Source: Verrucomicrobia subdivision 3 bacterium UBA693 (GTDB taxonomy: Bacteria; Verrucomicrobiota; Verrucomicrobiia; Limisphaerales; UBA8199). Taken from it: DNA of 64,000 nucleotides. The notes below the pieces were generated by a model that saw only the letters and a program-made list of their open reading frames with translations, was not told where the DNA came from and ran no database searches. A program made the translations under genes and the position numbers. Where the stretch lies: the NCBI GenBank assembly GCA_002298785.1, contig DBMR01000095.1, positions 128,325 to 192,324 of the forward strand, in the 5' to 3' direction. How positions within the stretch are numbered: the stretch's first letter is position 1; the number at the start of each line of letters is the position of its first letter. Below, in pieces: positions 38,174 through 47,040 of the stretch.

Positions 38174-38515
38174 TTAGTAGCGGTCTCGCCCGCCACCACT
38201 GTATCCGCTACGGCCGCCGCCACCACCGTATCCGCTGCGGCCACCACCGCCGCCACCGGAGCGTTCTTCGCGAGGGCGCGCGATATTAACGGTGAGGGCA
38301 CGACCGCCCAGGTCCTTGCCGTTGAGGCCGTCAATGGCCTTTTGCGCCTCCTCGGGCGAACTCATCGTAACGAAGGCAAATCCGCGGGGCCGACCGGTCA
38401 TCCGATCCGTGACAAGATTGGCTTCGACCACGGCGCCGTAGGCCGCGAAGGCATCTTGCAAATCGTTTTCCGTGACTTTGAATTCGAGATTCCCGACAAA
38501 CAGCTTAGTGCTCAT
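38174..38515 (-). CDS. RRM-domain RNA-binding protein, Gly-rich C-terminus (copy A)
   Basis: A 113-residue protein with one RNA recognition motif (residues 3-80): RNP2 KLFVGNL at 4-10 and RNP1 RGFAFVTM at 44-51. The tail (86-113) is Gly/Arg/Tyr-rich, with RSGYGGGGG-type repeats like those of cold-inducible glycine-rich RNA-binding proteins. It is a close paralogue of the protein at 58352; both keep NDLQDAFAA and VTMSS-EEAQKAI. Such proteins bind single-stranded RNA and are cold-induced in cyanobacteria and plants. The ATG at 38515 is the family start. The gene is preceded by a structured leader shared with the paralogue. Confidence 0.95.
   Translation of the reverse strand: MSTKLFVGNLEFKVTENDLQDAFAAYGAVVEANLVTDRMTGRPRGFAFVTMSSPEEAQKAIDGLNGKDLGGRALTVNIARPREERSGGGGGGRSGYGGGGGRSGYSGGGRDRY
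38195..38262 (-). repeat. Coding repeat for the Gly-rich tail
   Basis: Two imperfect copies of a roughly 27-30 bp unit, each containing TATCCGCT(A/G)CGGCC on the + strand, encode the RSGY-Gly5 repeats at the C-terminus of RRM copy A. The repeat can expand or contract by slippage. Confidence 0.6.
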
Positions 38516-38560
38516 AGTTTGGTATCTACTGCCCAGGACAGGTTCCGCGCTCACCACAAT

Positions 38561-38653
38561 GTTCCCGCGGTTCGGGTCTCAAATCCTCATCAAATCAGGT
38601 TCGCCTGAGGATTTCCATGTTATGGAAGTGAAAAAGCTATCAGAGACGAGTTG
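38561..38653 (-). promoter_or_regulatory. Structured 5' leader of RRM gene A, shared with RRM gene B
   Basis: Read in the transcript direction (high to low coordinate): a GATAGCTT box, hairpin I (TTCCAT-AAC-ATGGAA, 38627-38613), hairpin II (AAATCCTCA, 38614-38606, with TGAGGATTT, 38589-38581, 16-nt loop) and hairpin III (CCCG-5 nt-CGGG, 38576-38564). There are then 48 nt to the ATG. The same elements in the same order and at the same distance occur before the paralogue at 58672, while the last 48 nt have diverged. This is selective conservation of an untranslated leader or promoter. Confidence 0.7.
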
Positions 38654-38881
38654 AGGGTATCGAGTTTCGAGGGATTAGCAAGGGCTGTTCGCCGGCTGAG
38701 TTCCTTCACGTTTCGCCGCGTCCAAAGTCAAATTAAAAAGCTTGACCTCATGGTTAGAATTGGTAGGCTTCTGCTAATCATCACCCCTCACTCATCAACA
38801 TCCAGGCAGAAAAACCGCTAATCTAAACCAAATCATGTCAAAACAACCGAGGACAGTTATGAAAATGACCAATGCATCAGC

Positions 38882-41602
38882 ATGTTCCCTTGGAAAGGGG
38901 ACGACGGTAAACTCCGGATGGGCCCCTCGTGGGATTACAATTGGAGTTCCTATTACGTTTCGGGAGGCCCCACCGGCGCGTTGATGCACCGCTCGGAACA
39001 GCTCTGGTATCAGCGTCTTTTTGCCGACCCGGATTTCCTGCAAGCGTATATCGACCGCTGGTGGCAGCTCCGCCGGGGGCCGATGAGCAACCCCGCGATG
39101 GGGGCGATCATCGACGGCCAGGCGGCTGACATCACGCTGCAAAAGTCGCTGCTCAACGGGATGCCGAGCGTTGCCGAGTGGACCAATCGCCTTGAACAGC
39201 TCAAAACCTGGCTGACGCAGCGGGCCGACTGGATCGATGGCAATTATCTCCGACCGCCGGTTTTTAACCAGGATGGCGGGGTCGTACCGGACGGATTTGT
39301 CGTCGCGCTGAGCGCTACCAACGGCACGATTTATGTCACCACGAACGGTACAGACCCGCGCGCCAGCGGTGGTGGCGTCGGTTCCTCCGCGCACACCTAT
39401 TCGGTGCCATTTGCGCTCCACGCGCCGACTCTGGTCCAAGCCAGGGTCAAGAACGGCACCAACTGGAGCGGTCTCGCGTCCGCGTTTTTCCGCACCCCCC
39501 AGGACCTCTCGCCACTGATTGTGTCCGAGCTCATGTACCATCCGCTGCCCTTCGGCGCCTGGACCAGCGACGATCTGGAATTCATCGAGCTCAAGAACAC
39601 CGGAACGAATGTGCTCAACCTCGCCGGCCTCTCATTCACGGCCGGCATTAGTTTCACCTTCCCCAGCGGAATTCTGCTTAACCCTGGCGGGTTGATCGTG
39701 CTGGTCAGAAATGTCGCCGCTTTCCTGGCCAGGTATCCGGGTGTGGCGTTTGGCGGAGTTTACACCGGCAAGCTGGATAACGCGGGCGAAACGGTTCGGC
39801 TTTCGACTGAAGCGGGCCCCTTATTTGATTTTAGCTATGGCGATCGGGCGCCCTGGCCGCTGGCAGCAGATGGCTATGGCTTTTCTCTGGTCCCGCGCAG
39901 CCCGGGAACGCAAGCTAACTCCGGAGACGGTTCGCGTTGGCGTGCCAGCGCGGCGGTGGGCGGTTCGCCAGGCTCCGATGATCCAGAGCCAGCCTCCCCT
40001 GGCGTGGTCATAAACGAAATCCTCAGCCATACGGATCTCCCGGATGTGGATGCCATCGAGTTGTTCAATTCCGGCACACAGGCTGTGGACCTCGGTGGCT
40101 GGTTCCTCAGTGATGACGGCGCTGCTCCCCGTAAGTTTCGCATCCCCAATGGCACCCTCATTCCCGCCGGTGGCTATAGAGTCTTCACCGAAGCCGATTT
40201 CAACCCCTCGCCGCACACCGCGCTAAACTTCTCCTTGAGTTCGCACGGAGAGGAGATCTACCTGACCGCGGCCGATCTGGCCGGCAGCTTCACGGGGTAT
40301 GGGCACGGGGTAGGCTTCGGTGGCGCGGCCAACGGGGTAAGCTTCGGGCGTCACATCAACAGCGCGGGCGAAGAACAGTTCCCCGCTCAGGTTGCTGTGA
40401 CTCTGAGCGGTCCCAATGCTGGGCCTTTAATCGGCCCGGTGGTGATCACCGAGATCATGTATCACCCGGGGCCGGGAGGTGATGAATTCATCGAACTGCG
40501 CAACGTTAGCAGTGCTGACGTCCCGCTCTTCGATCCCGAAAATCCAACCAATACCTGGTTGATTAAAGGGCTTGCCTTTAGCTTTCCCACCAACGTCGTG
40601 CTGCCGCGTGAAGCGGTTCTGCTGGTTGTGGCGACCAACCCGGCCAGCTTCCGCGTCAAATACGCGGTGCGGGAAAACGTTCAGGTGTTCGGTCCCAGCG
40701 GCGGTCTCTTGCAGGACAGCGGTGAACGACTCCAGTTGCTGCGACCGGACCGGCCGGATACCAACGGCATCCCCTACATCACCGTCGAAGAAGTGCTCTT
40801 CGACAATGCGGCTCCGTGGCCGGCCGATGCCAATGGCGGCGGTCCGTCGCTGCGCCGCGTCCTTCCGTCCGCATACGGCAATGACCCGCAGAACTGGACC
40901 TCCCCCCTCCCTGACCCCGGCGCGTTTGTCCTCCTGGGCCAGCCCCCGCTGATCGTTCAGCGACCGCTCAGCCAGACCGCCGTGGCAGGCGACTCCGTCA
41001 CCCTCAGCGTGGCGATCACCAACACTGCCACCCTCCCCGTCCGGTATTCCTGGATGCGAAATTACACGGCTGTTCCAAACGGTTTCGCCCTCCTGAACCA
41101 GCATGTCTCCTTCCTCACCATCACCAACGCCCAACTGCCTTACACCAACTACACCGTTGTGGTGAGCAATGCCGCCGGCATCGCCAGCACGGCGGGGTCG
41201 GCTGCGATCCTGACTTTTGTGGCCGACACCGACGGCGACGGAATGCCTGACTTTTGGGAGGCAGCTCATGGCCTGGCCGCCAACAATGCGGCCGACCGTT
41301 CACTCGATCAAGACCACGACGGAATGCTCAACTGGCAGGAATACGTTGCAGGGACCGACCCCTCCGACCCGAAGAGCTACCTCAAAATCGAATCCGTGAC
41401 CGTGGCTTCGGTGGCGACGCTGACCTTCCGCGCCCTGGCCAGCAAGACTTACACGGTCCAATACACCGATGCCCTCGCTACGGGGACCTGGTCAAGGTTA
41501 GCCGATGTGTTTGCCCGTGCTGAGAACCGGGACGAGCGTGTGACAGACCCCACCTACAGCACCAACCGCCTTTACCGACTGGTCAGCCCAAGGCTTCCGT
41601 AG
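38882..41602 (+). CDS. 5'-truncated CotH/lamin-tail surface protein (probable remnant)
   Basis: A 906-codon open frame whose protein begins inside a CotH kinase-like domain (KLRMGPSWDYNW at about residues 10-21, normally two-thirds of the way into that domain). The in-frame sequence upstream reads back only about 20 codons to a stop, so the signal peptide and the kinase N-terminus are missing. The remainder is intact: a chitobiase-like fragment (GTIYVTTNGTDPR), three lamin-tail domains (SELMYHP, INEILSH, TEIMYHP, each followed by an FIEL- or IELF-type motif), an Ig-like region and a C-terminal DTDGDGMPDFWE calcium loop. A separate short start (ATGAAAATGACC at 38860) with a good AGGA ribosome site is out of frame with it, suggesting that a deletion joined two genes. 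Confidence 0.75.
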   Translation: MFPWKGDDGKLRMGPSWDYNWSSYYVSGGPTGALMHRSEQLWYQRLFADPDFLQAYIDRWWQLRRGPMSNPAMGAIIDGQAADITLQKSLLNGMPSVAEWTNRLEQLKTWLTQRADWIDGNYLRPPVFNQDGGVVPDGFVVALSATNGTIYVTTNGTDPRASGGGVGSSAHTYSVPFALHAPTLVQARVKNGTNWSGLASAFFRTPQDLSPLIVSELMYHPLPFGAWTSDDLEFIELKNTGTNVLNLAGLSFTAGISFTFPSGILLNPGGLIVLVRNVAAFLARYPGVAFGGVYTGKLDNAGETVRLSTEAGPLFDFSYGDRAPWPLAADGYGFSLVPRSPGTQANSGDGSRWRASAAVGGSPGSDDPEPASPGVVINEILSHTDLPDVDAIELFNSGTQAVDLGGWFLSDDGAAPRKFRIPNGTLIPAGGYRVFTEADFNPSPHTALNFSLSSHGEEIYLTAADLAGSFTGYGHGVGFGGAANGVSFGRHINSAGEEQFPAQVAVTLSGPNAGPLIGPVVITEIMYHPGPGGDEFIELRNVSSADVPLFDPENPTNTWLIKGLAFSFPTNVVLPREAVLLVVATNPASFRVKYAVRENVQVFGPSGGLLQDSGERLQLLRPDRPDTNGIPYITVEEVLFDNAAPWPADANGGGPSLRRVLPSAYGNDPQNWTSPLPDPGAFVLLGQPPLIVQRPLSQTAVAGDSVTLSVAITNTATLPVRYSWMRNYTAVPNGFALLNQHVSFLTITNAQLPYTNYTVVVSNAAGIASTAGSAAILTFVADTDGDGMPDFWEAAHGLAANNAADRSLDQDHDGMLNWQEYVAGTDPSDPKSYLKIESVTVASVATLTFRALASKTYTVQYTDALATGTWSRLADVFARAENRDERVTDPTYSTNRLYRLVSPRLP

Positions 41603-41680
41603 CTAAGCTCCAATCGTACGAGTCATGGCCCTTCGCTCAGGGAGTCCAGAATCGCAACCGGTTCGCCAATCACTAGGGCC

Positions 41681-43045
41681 TTATTCCAGCCCGATTTTTT
41701 TGCGCTTCCGATAAAGCGTGGCTTGATCGATTCCCAGGACCTGGGCCGCTTCCGCCAGGTTGGCGGTTCGTTCCAAAACTTTGCGGAGATGCGCTTCCTC
41801 CAATTGTTCCATGGTGACCAGCGAACCCACCTGCAGCTCGGCATCGCTGCCATTGCCCCCGGCGGTTGACTGGCCACGCAGTTCGGCCGGAAGGTCCGCC
41901 AGGTTAATCTTGCTCCCTTTCGCCATAATAACGGCGCGTTCAATGGCGTTGCGGAGTTCGCGAAGGTTGCCGGGCCACGAGTAGGCACGGATGGCAGCAG
42001 AGGCGGCTTCGGAAAAGCCCTCGAGACGGCGGCCACAGACAGCGGCAAAATGCTTGAAGAAATGCTCCGCAAAGCGAATGAGGTCGCCGGGACGCTGCCG
42101 CAGCGGAGGCATTTCGGCTATAATCACATTCAGCCGAAAATACAAATCTTCGCGAAAGGCTCCCTCAGCCACGCGTTTTCTAAGATCGTGGCTGGTGGCG
42201 GCGATAATGCGCACCTCGGCCTGACGGGTGACGTTTTCGCCTACCCGCTCGTATTCGCGTTCCTGAAGCAAGCGCAGCAACTTGGGCTGGATTTCTATGG
42301 GCAGGTCGCCGATCTCATCGAGAAAGAGGGTCCCACCCGCAGCGGTTTTCACTTTTCCCCAATGGTCTCGCAAAGCGCCGGTAAACGAGCCGCGGACGTG
42401 GCCGAACAGTTCGCTTTCGAGCAACTCCCGGGACAGGCTCGGACAACTCACGGTGACGAAGGGTCTTTCCGCGAGGTGGCTTTGCTGGTGAACGGCGCGG
42501 GCCAACACGCTCTTACCGGTGCCGCTTTCGCCCAGGATGAGTATGGAGGCCGGAGTCGTGGCCGCCCGCAGCAGGGTGTCCATCACCTCTTTCATGAGAG
42601 GGGTGCTGGAATCCAAAAGAACCTCCGGGCTCTGGGCATTGCTGTCCTGCACTTCCCGCTCCAGGCGTTCGATGTTCTGGCTGAGTTGATGAAAGCGTTG
42701 CACGCGGGCCAGCACGAGATGAAACTGCTCGCGGGTAAAGGGCTTTTCGAGGAAATCCACGGCTCCGCGCCGCATGGCCTCGACCGCGTTTTTCACGCTG
42801 CCCTGAGCGGTGAACATCACCACCGGCAGGTTGGGCCGCCGCTTGAGCATCTGCTCCAGAATGTCGAGCCCTTTTTCCGCCCCGAGATTAAGGTCCAGCA
42901 GCACCGCATCGAATTTTCCTTCCTTTAACTCCAGGAGACCCGCCTCTCCCGAACGGGCGCCTTCCGCATAATGGCCTTCACCGTCGATGAGCAGGCACGT
43001 CGCATCCCGAAAGGTTTTGTCGTCGTCAATAACCAGGAAGTCCAT
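41681..43045 (-). CDS. NtrC-family sigma54-dependent response regulator
   Basis: A 454-residue regulator in three parts. The receiver (1-120) has VIDDDK, a phospho-acceptor Asp near 51 (LLDLNLG) and EKPFT. The AAA+ domain (about 145-385) has Walker A GESGTGKS, Walker B TLFLDEIGDLP and the sigma54-contact loop GSFTGA, where the usual second residue Ala is Ser. A Fis-type helix-turn-helix (about 420-454) has LAEAAQVLGIDQATLYRKRK. It activates sigma54-RNA polymerase. It is the last gene of a three-gene kinase operon, 9 nt after the preceding stop. Confidence 0.95.
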   Translation of the reverse strand: MDFLVIDDDKTFRDATCLLIDGEGHYAEGARSGEAGLLELKEGKFDAVLLDLNLGAEKGLDILEQMLKRRPNLPVVMFTAQGSVKNAVEAMRRGAVDFLEKPFTREQFHLVLARVQRFHQLSQNIERLEREVQDSNAQSPEVLLDSSTPLMKEVMDTLLRAATTPASILILGESGTGKSVLARAVHQQSHLAERPFVTVSCPSLSRELLESELFGHVRGSFTGALRDHWGKVKTAAGGTLFLDEIGDLPIEIQPKLLRLLQEREYERVGENVTRQAEVRIIAATSHDLRKRVAEGAFREDLYFRLNVIIAEMPPLRQRPGDLIRFAEHFFKHFAAVCGRRLEGFSEAASAAIRAYSWPGNLRELRNAIERAVIMAKGSKINLADLPAELRGQSTAGGNGSDAELQVGSLVTMEQLEEAHLRKVLERTANLAEAAQVLGIDQATLYRKRKKIGLE

Positions 43046-43054
43046 ATAAAAGCA

Positions 43055-44176
43055 TTAATGAGAGATCACGGCTCGAGGCAAGCGGAAGGCGAAGGTGGCG
43101 CCGTTGCCCGGCGTGCTCTCGCACGCCAATTCACCACGCATCGCCAGCACGAGTTTCTTGACGATGCTCAGTCCCAGGCCGGTTGAAGGTTCGCCGCCGG
43201 TGGGGCGGGCGGAAAGACGTCCATAGCGGCGGAACATGCGGGTCTTATCGGTCTCATTGAACCCGGGACCTTCATCCTGCACCTGGCATTCCACGTACCT
43301 GGCCCCCGGCGGGCAGACTGTGAGACGAATCCGCTTCCCGGGCGGGGAAAACTTGATGGCATTGGACAGGAGATTATCGAGCACCTGGTTAAGGCCGGCG
43401 CGATCGGCCTGCACGAGCACTCCATTGGCAGGCGGAAGCACGCTCTGGAGGACGAGTTGCTTGCGCTTGGCCGCCTCCTGATATAGCTGGACCGCGCGAG
43501 TGACCGCTTCCGATAAGTTCACCGCCTCGGTCTCGAGGTGCAGGCCGTGATCCGTCGAAGCGTTGGCCAGGAACTCCTTCACGAAGGCGAGCATCTGGCT
43601 GCTGGAATGCGAGATATTCTCGGCCATCAGCCGCACCTTCGGATCAGTCATCGCCTCGGTGCGGTCGCGAAGCAGTTGGGCGCTCATGTCCATGCCACCC
43701 AAGTGGTTTTTGAGATCGTGGGTAAGAATGCCGAGCAATTCATCCCGGTCCTCGGCGAGTTGCTTTAATTCGTCGCGGGCCCGTTTGAGGGCCAGGTGGG
43801 TGCGGACGCGCGTCACCAATTCGGCGTGGTTGAAGGGCTTGGTGATGTAGTCCACCCCGCCGCTTTCCAGCGCGCGAACGATCAGTCCCTTGTCATCCGC
43901 CGAGGAGAGAAAAATGATGGGAATCTCAGCCCAATCCGGGTTCTCGCGAATCCGGCGGCAAACTTCGAAGCCATCGATTTCCGGCATCAGCAGGTCGAGC
44001 AGGATGAGGTCGGGTCGGCGCGCGGCGAGGCGTTGGAAAGCCTGGTCCCCACCGGTGGCGGGCAAAATCTCGAAACCGAGTTTGCCGAGGGCGGCGCCAA
44101 CAATTTGAATGTTGGACTCCTGGTCATCGACGACGAGCAGACAGCCGAGGTTGGATTCGGTTAGAGAGGAATTCAT
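43055..44176 (-). CDS. Response regulator-histidine kinase fusion
   Basis: A 373-residue cytoplasmic protein. An N-terminal receiver (about 10-128) has VVDDQES, Asp near 60 in LLDLLMPEIDG and TKPFN. A short helical linker precedes a kinase core: GILTHDLKNHLGG with the His near 155, NLLSNAIKFSPPG, DEGPGF and GLGLSIVKKLV. Receiver-first kinases of this kind take phosphate from an upstream kinase and pass it on, or are switched by it. No membrane segment is present. Its start overlaps the stop of the hybrid kinase gene by 4 nt and its stop is 9 nt before the NtrC-type gene, so the three form a coupled relay. Confidence 0.93.
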   Translation of the reverse strand: MNSSLTESNLGCLLVVDDQESNIQIVGAALGKLGFEILPATGGDQAFQRLAARRPDLILLDLLMPEIDGFEVCRRIRENPDWAEIPIIFLSSADDKGLIVRALESGGVDYITKPFNHAELVTRVRTHLALKRARDELKQLAEDRDELLGILTHDLKNHLGGMDMSAQLLRDRTEAMTDPKVRLMAENISHSSSQMLAFVKEFLANASTDHGLHLETEAVNLSEAVTRAVQLYQEAAKRKQLVLQSVLPPANGVLVQADRAGLNQVLDNLLSNAIKFSPPGKRIRLTVCPPGARYVECQVQDEGPGFNETDKTRMFRRYGRLSARPTGGEPSTGLGLSIVKKLVLAMRGELACESTPGNGATFAFRLPRAVISH

Positions 44177-46347
44177 ACAGGTTGCAATCGGGCCTGGCCC
44201 GAAGAGGATTCGATGAACTCAACCAGTTTGGGGAAGGCAGCGAGCTGATGTTCCATCTGGCTGATGGCATAGGCGTCGGCGAACGTGGTAAGAGTAGCGG
44301 CATAGGTCGCGAGGGGGCCGCAGTGGGCCTTCTGACTCAGCATGAAGAGCCGGTGGGCAAAGGCCCGGGTCTGATTAACCGCCAGGCTCTCACGCAGCAT
44401 CGGCCATTCACTGGCCACCTGGCGGCGCAGTTCCAGGGCGAGTTCCTGCCACTTTGCCGCCTGGCCGGGCGAAGGGAAAGGAGTCCACTTGAGTTTTTCC
44501 TCGGGATCCTGACCTTCCAGTCCCAGCCGGGGTGAGGCTTTTTGCAGAAAGTGCGCCAACGCCTGAAAGAGAGTCTGCCGCGAGAACGGCTTGCGAATGT
44601 AGCCGCTGAACTGGTTTTGCAGTTCCGTCTCCTCGCCGGCCTTGCTCGAAGCGGTGACCGCGATGACCGGAAGCGACGCCAGGCTCGCTATCTTGCGGAT
44701 CTCCGCCAGGGCCGTTCGCCCGTCCATCACCGGCATGCGGATATCGAGCAAAACCACATCGGGCTTTGCCTGCTCCAGGCACGCCAACGCCTCCTGACCA
44801 TTGGTAGCATAGTGCAGGCGGTGATGGGTCTTCTCAAATATGCCCGCCGTGTAGGCTCGATTGGTGGGGTTGTCATCCACCACCAGCAACGTTGCCGGAG
44901 CGAAGTCATTAAAGTCCACCACTCCACCCGGTTCAGCATGATCGCCCACCGGCAAGCGCCCCGAAACGGTTACCTTGGGGAAACGCAAGCGGAAGACCGT
45001 GCCCTTACCCACGGAGCTCTCGACCGTGAGGCTGCCGCCCATCAACTCGGTGAGACGCTTGACGATGGTCAACCCGATGCCTGTCCCTTCCCGTTCTGCC
45101 GTTTGGCGGGCTTCCACCTGAACAAAAGGTTTGAAAACTTCCTCGAGCTCCGCCGCCGGGATTCCGATGCCGGAATCTTCGACTTCGATCAGCAGCGTTC
45201 CGCTGCGTCCGTCCTTCTCGCTTTCCCAGGAGACATGGGTTTTGACATGCCCTCGCTCGGTGAACTTGATGGCGTTGCTGAGCAGGTTCACCAATACCTG
45301 GCGCAGCCGCAAGCGGTCCAGCAACAACGCGCGGGGCAGGTCGGGTGAAATCTCAAATTGCAGCAGGAGCGATTTCACGACGGCTTGCTGCCCGAAAACG
45401 GTGCGGAGAAACTCACACGAATCGCGCATATCCGTCGGGTCGGGGTGCAATTCCAGCTTGCCGGCTTCGAGCTTGGACAGGTCGAGAATGTCGTTGATCA
45501 GGCGCAGCAGCGCCGCGCCGCTGTCGCGAATGGCCCGCACATATTGCGATTGCTTCGGCGTGAGCCCCTCCGGCTCGAGCAGTTCACTGAAGCCGAGGAT
45601 CGCGTTCATGGGGCTGCGGATCTCATGGCTCATGTTCGCCAGGAAGGCGCTTTTCTCGCGCACTGCTTGTTCGGCGTGCAGCTTTTCTTCCAGGAGCTCC
45701 CGCCGCCCGCGTTCCTGGTAGTAATCCACGCGATAAAAATAGAGCGCGAACAAACCCGCCCCCACCCCCAGCAGACCGGCCATCCAAGTCATTTGGTGGA
45801 CCAATTTCATTTCGTGGCGGGTCGCCTCTCCCTTGGCGGAGAGCAGGTCACGTCGATTGTCGTGCCGCCGTTTGATGATCTCGCGAATGCGGTCCATGGT
45901 GGTGGTGGTTTCCACAGCACTGTCAGTCACTGCTGGTCCCGTGGGCGTTCTTGCAGCTTGCAACGCGATGGCCTGGCGCAGTTCTCGCAGTTCGAGATCA
46001 AACAGCCGGCGCAATTCGTTCACCTCCGTTTGCACCGCCGGTTCGTGCTTCGTGGACGTGGCAAGACGTTCAAATGCTTCCGGGAAGGTCCGCTCCGCAT
46101 TGGTGAAAGCTTCGCGATAAGCCTCTTTCCCGGTGAGCAGGTAGCCTCGCTGGCTGGCCTCGGCGTCCTGCAAAACCGAGAAGAGTTGATCGATTGAGTC
46201 GCGAATTTGCTCGGCTTCCGTCGAGGCGTCGATGGTCCTGGAAAAGCGGTTCCACGCCACAGCCCCCAGCACCACGCTGGCTACCGTAACCAGGAGCCAG
46301 AAAATGGCTAACGGCCCGATAATCCCGTGGCGAAATCGGTAGATCAT
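44173..46347 (-). CDS. Membrane hybrid histidine kinase with CHASE3-like sensor, receiver and degenerate HPt domain
   Basis: A 724-residue protein. The ATG at 46347 follows a GGGA ribosome site and starts directly at the first membrane helix; longer in-frame starts (ATG 46407, TTG 46416) are possible. A periplasmic helical CHASE3-like region (about 30-170, including RDSIDQLFSVLQDAEASQRG and LLTGKEAY) ends at a second helix (about 183-203). The kinase core has MSHEIRSPMNAILGF (His near 240), NLLSNAIKFTE, EDSGIGIP and GTGIGLTIVKRL. A receiver follows, with its Asp near 534 (LLDIRMPVMDG). The last 80 residues look like a decayed HPt domain keeping AHRL. First gene of the operon. Confidence 0.92.
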   Translation of the reverse strand: MIYRFRHGIIGPLAIFWLLVTVASVVLGAVAWNRFSRTIDASTEAEQIRDSIDQLFSVLQDAEASQRGYLLTGKEAYREAFTNAERTFPEAFERLATSTKHEPAVQTEVNELRRLFDLELRELRQAIALQAARTPTGPAVTDSAVETTTTMDRIREIIKRRHDNRRDLLSAKGEATRHEMKLVHQMTWMAGLLGVGAGLFALYFYRVDYYQERGRRELLEEKLHAEQAVREKSAFLANMSHEIRSPMNAILGFSELLEPEGLTPKQSQYVRAIRDSGAALLRLINDILDLSKLEAGKLELHPDPTDMRDSCEFLRTVFGQQAVVKSLLLQFEISPDLPRALLLDRLRLRQVLVNLLSNAIKFTERGHVKTHVSWESEKDGRSGTLLIEVEDSGIGIPAAELEEVFKPFVQVEARQTAEREGTGIGLTIVKRLTELMGGSLTVESSVGKGTVFRLRFPKVTVSGRLPVGDHAEPGGVVDFNDFAPATLLVVDDNPTNRAYTAGIFEKTHHRLHYATNGQEALACLEQAKPDVVLLDIRMPVMDGRTALAEIRKIASLASLPVIAVTASSKAGEETELQNQFSGYIRKPFSRQTLFQALAHFLQKASPRLGLEGQDPEEKLKWTPFPSPGQAAKWQELALELRRQVASEWPMLRESLAVNQTRAFAHRLFMLSQKAHCGPLATYAATLTTFADAYAISQMEHQLAAFPKLVEFIESSSGQARLQPV

Positions 46348-47040
46348 GCGCTTCCCTGCTCCGAGTCGAGCGCACACGCGTCCGGCCAGCGAAGGATCCT
46401 CTAGCATATCATGCAAAATGCACGGCGCATAGGTGGTATTCCGGGGCTAATAATGCTGACTGCGGCGGCGACTCGAAGGAATTCGGATCGCTTCCCGACA
46501 GACCAGAATGTAAGGCTTTCACGTTGGATAACTGCAATGTTCCATCACCCACCTAGCTAGCGGAGAGCCAAGCATGGTCTGTTTTCTGCAAGCGGTTAGT
46601 TCAAAGCTTGTTAGAGGTTCATGGACCGGCGCTGGACGGGAAGTGGAACTCGAGAACCGTGCAATTCGCATGGTTATCAAGTCCTGGACCGTGCATCTTG
46701 CATGCCCGATGATCGGCCTGGCTGAGCTTTGAAGTTTCGCCTTTGCTCGGGGATTCCCGGCTTTGCCAAATTGAAAACCGGCGGAATTTTGCTGCTGGCA
46801 GAGAGATTTCGCGCTGACCTGCGTTGGGCTCTTTCATCCGGTTCAGCATGGCATTCAATGAGGGATGGCGGTGGCACACCAAAAGCTAGGGTAGTAAGGT
46901 AACGACTGGAATTACCATCACCTCGCGGAGACTTGGAACTCTTAGCGCATGTGTGATCACTTGCCGCAAACCCTGAAAGAGGCTAAAAACTGAATTGAAC
47001 CTCGTGCAGCAAGTGAACTAGTCGCGAAAGCGGACTATTT
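46348..47040. other. Divergent spacer between the kinase operon and the radical SAM gene
   Basis: About 690 bp with no supported gene on either strand. It should hold the promoters of both flanking units. The only motif that I can name is the sigma54-like site at 46872. Confidence 0.5.
46872..46887 (+). promoter_or_regulatory. Sigma54 (-24/-12) promoter-like site
   Basis: TGGCACACCAAAAGCT has the exact -24 element TGGCAC and a GC at the correct spacing (GG-N10-GC); the -12 element lacks the usual TT before GC. It lies 154 nt upstream of the radical SAM gene, on its strand, and 3.8 kb from a sigma54 activator gene. This is one match by eye in a GC-rich genome, so only suggestive. Confidence 0.35.

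Noticed and set aside
38735..38770. A sigma70 promoter (TTGACC with TAGGCT, 16-nt spacer) upstream of the truncated CotH gene
   Set aside because: The -10 match is poor and such pairs occur often by chance; the gene itself is probably a remnant.
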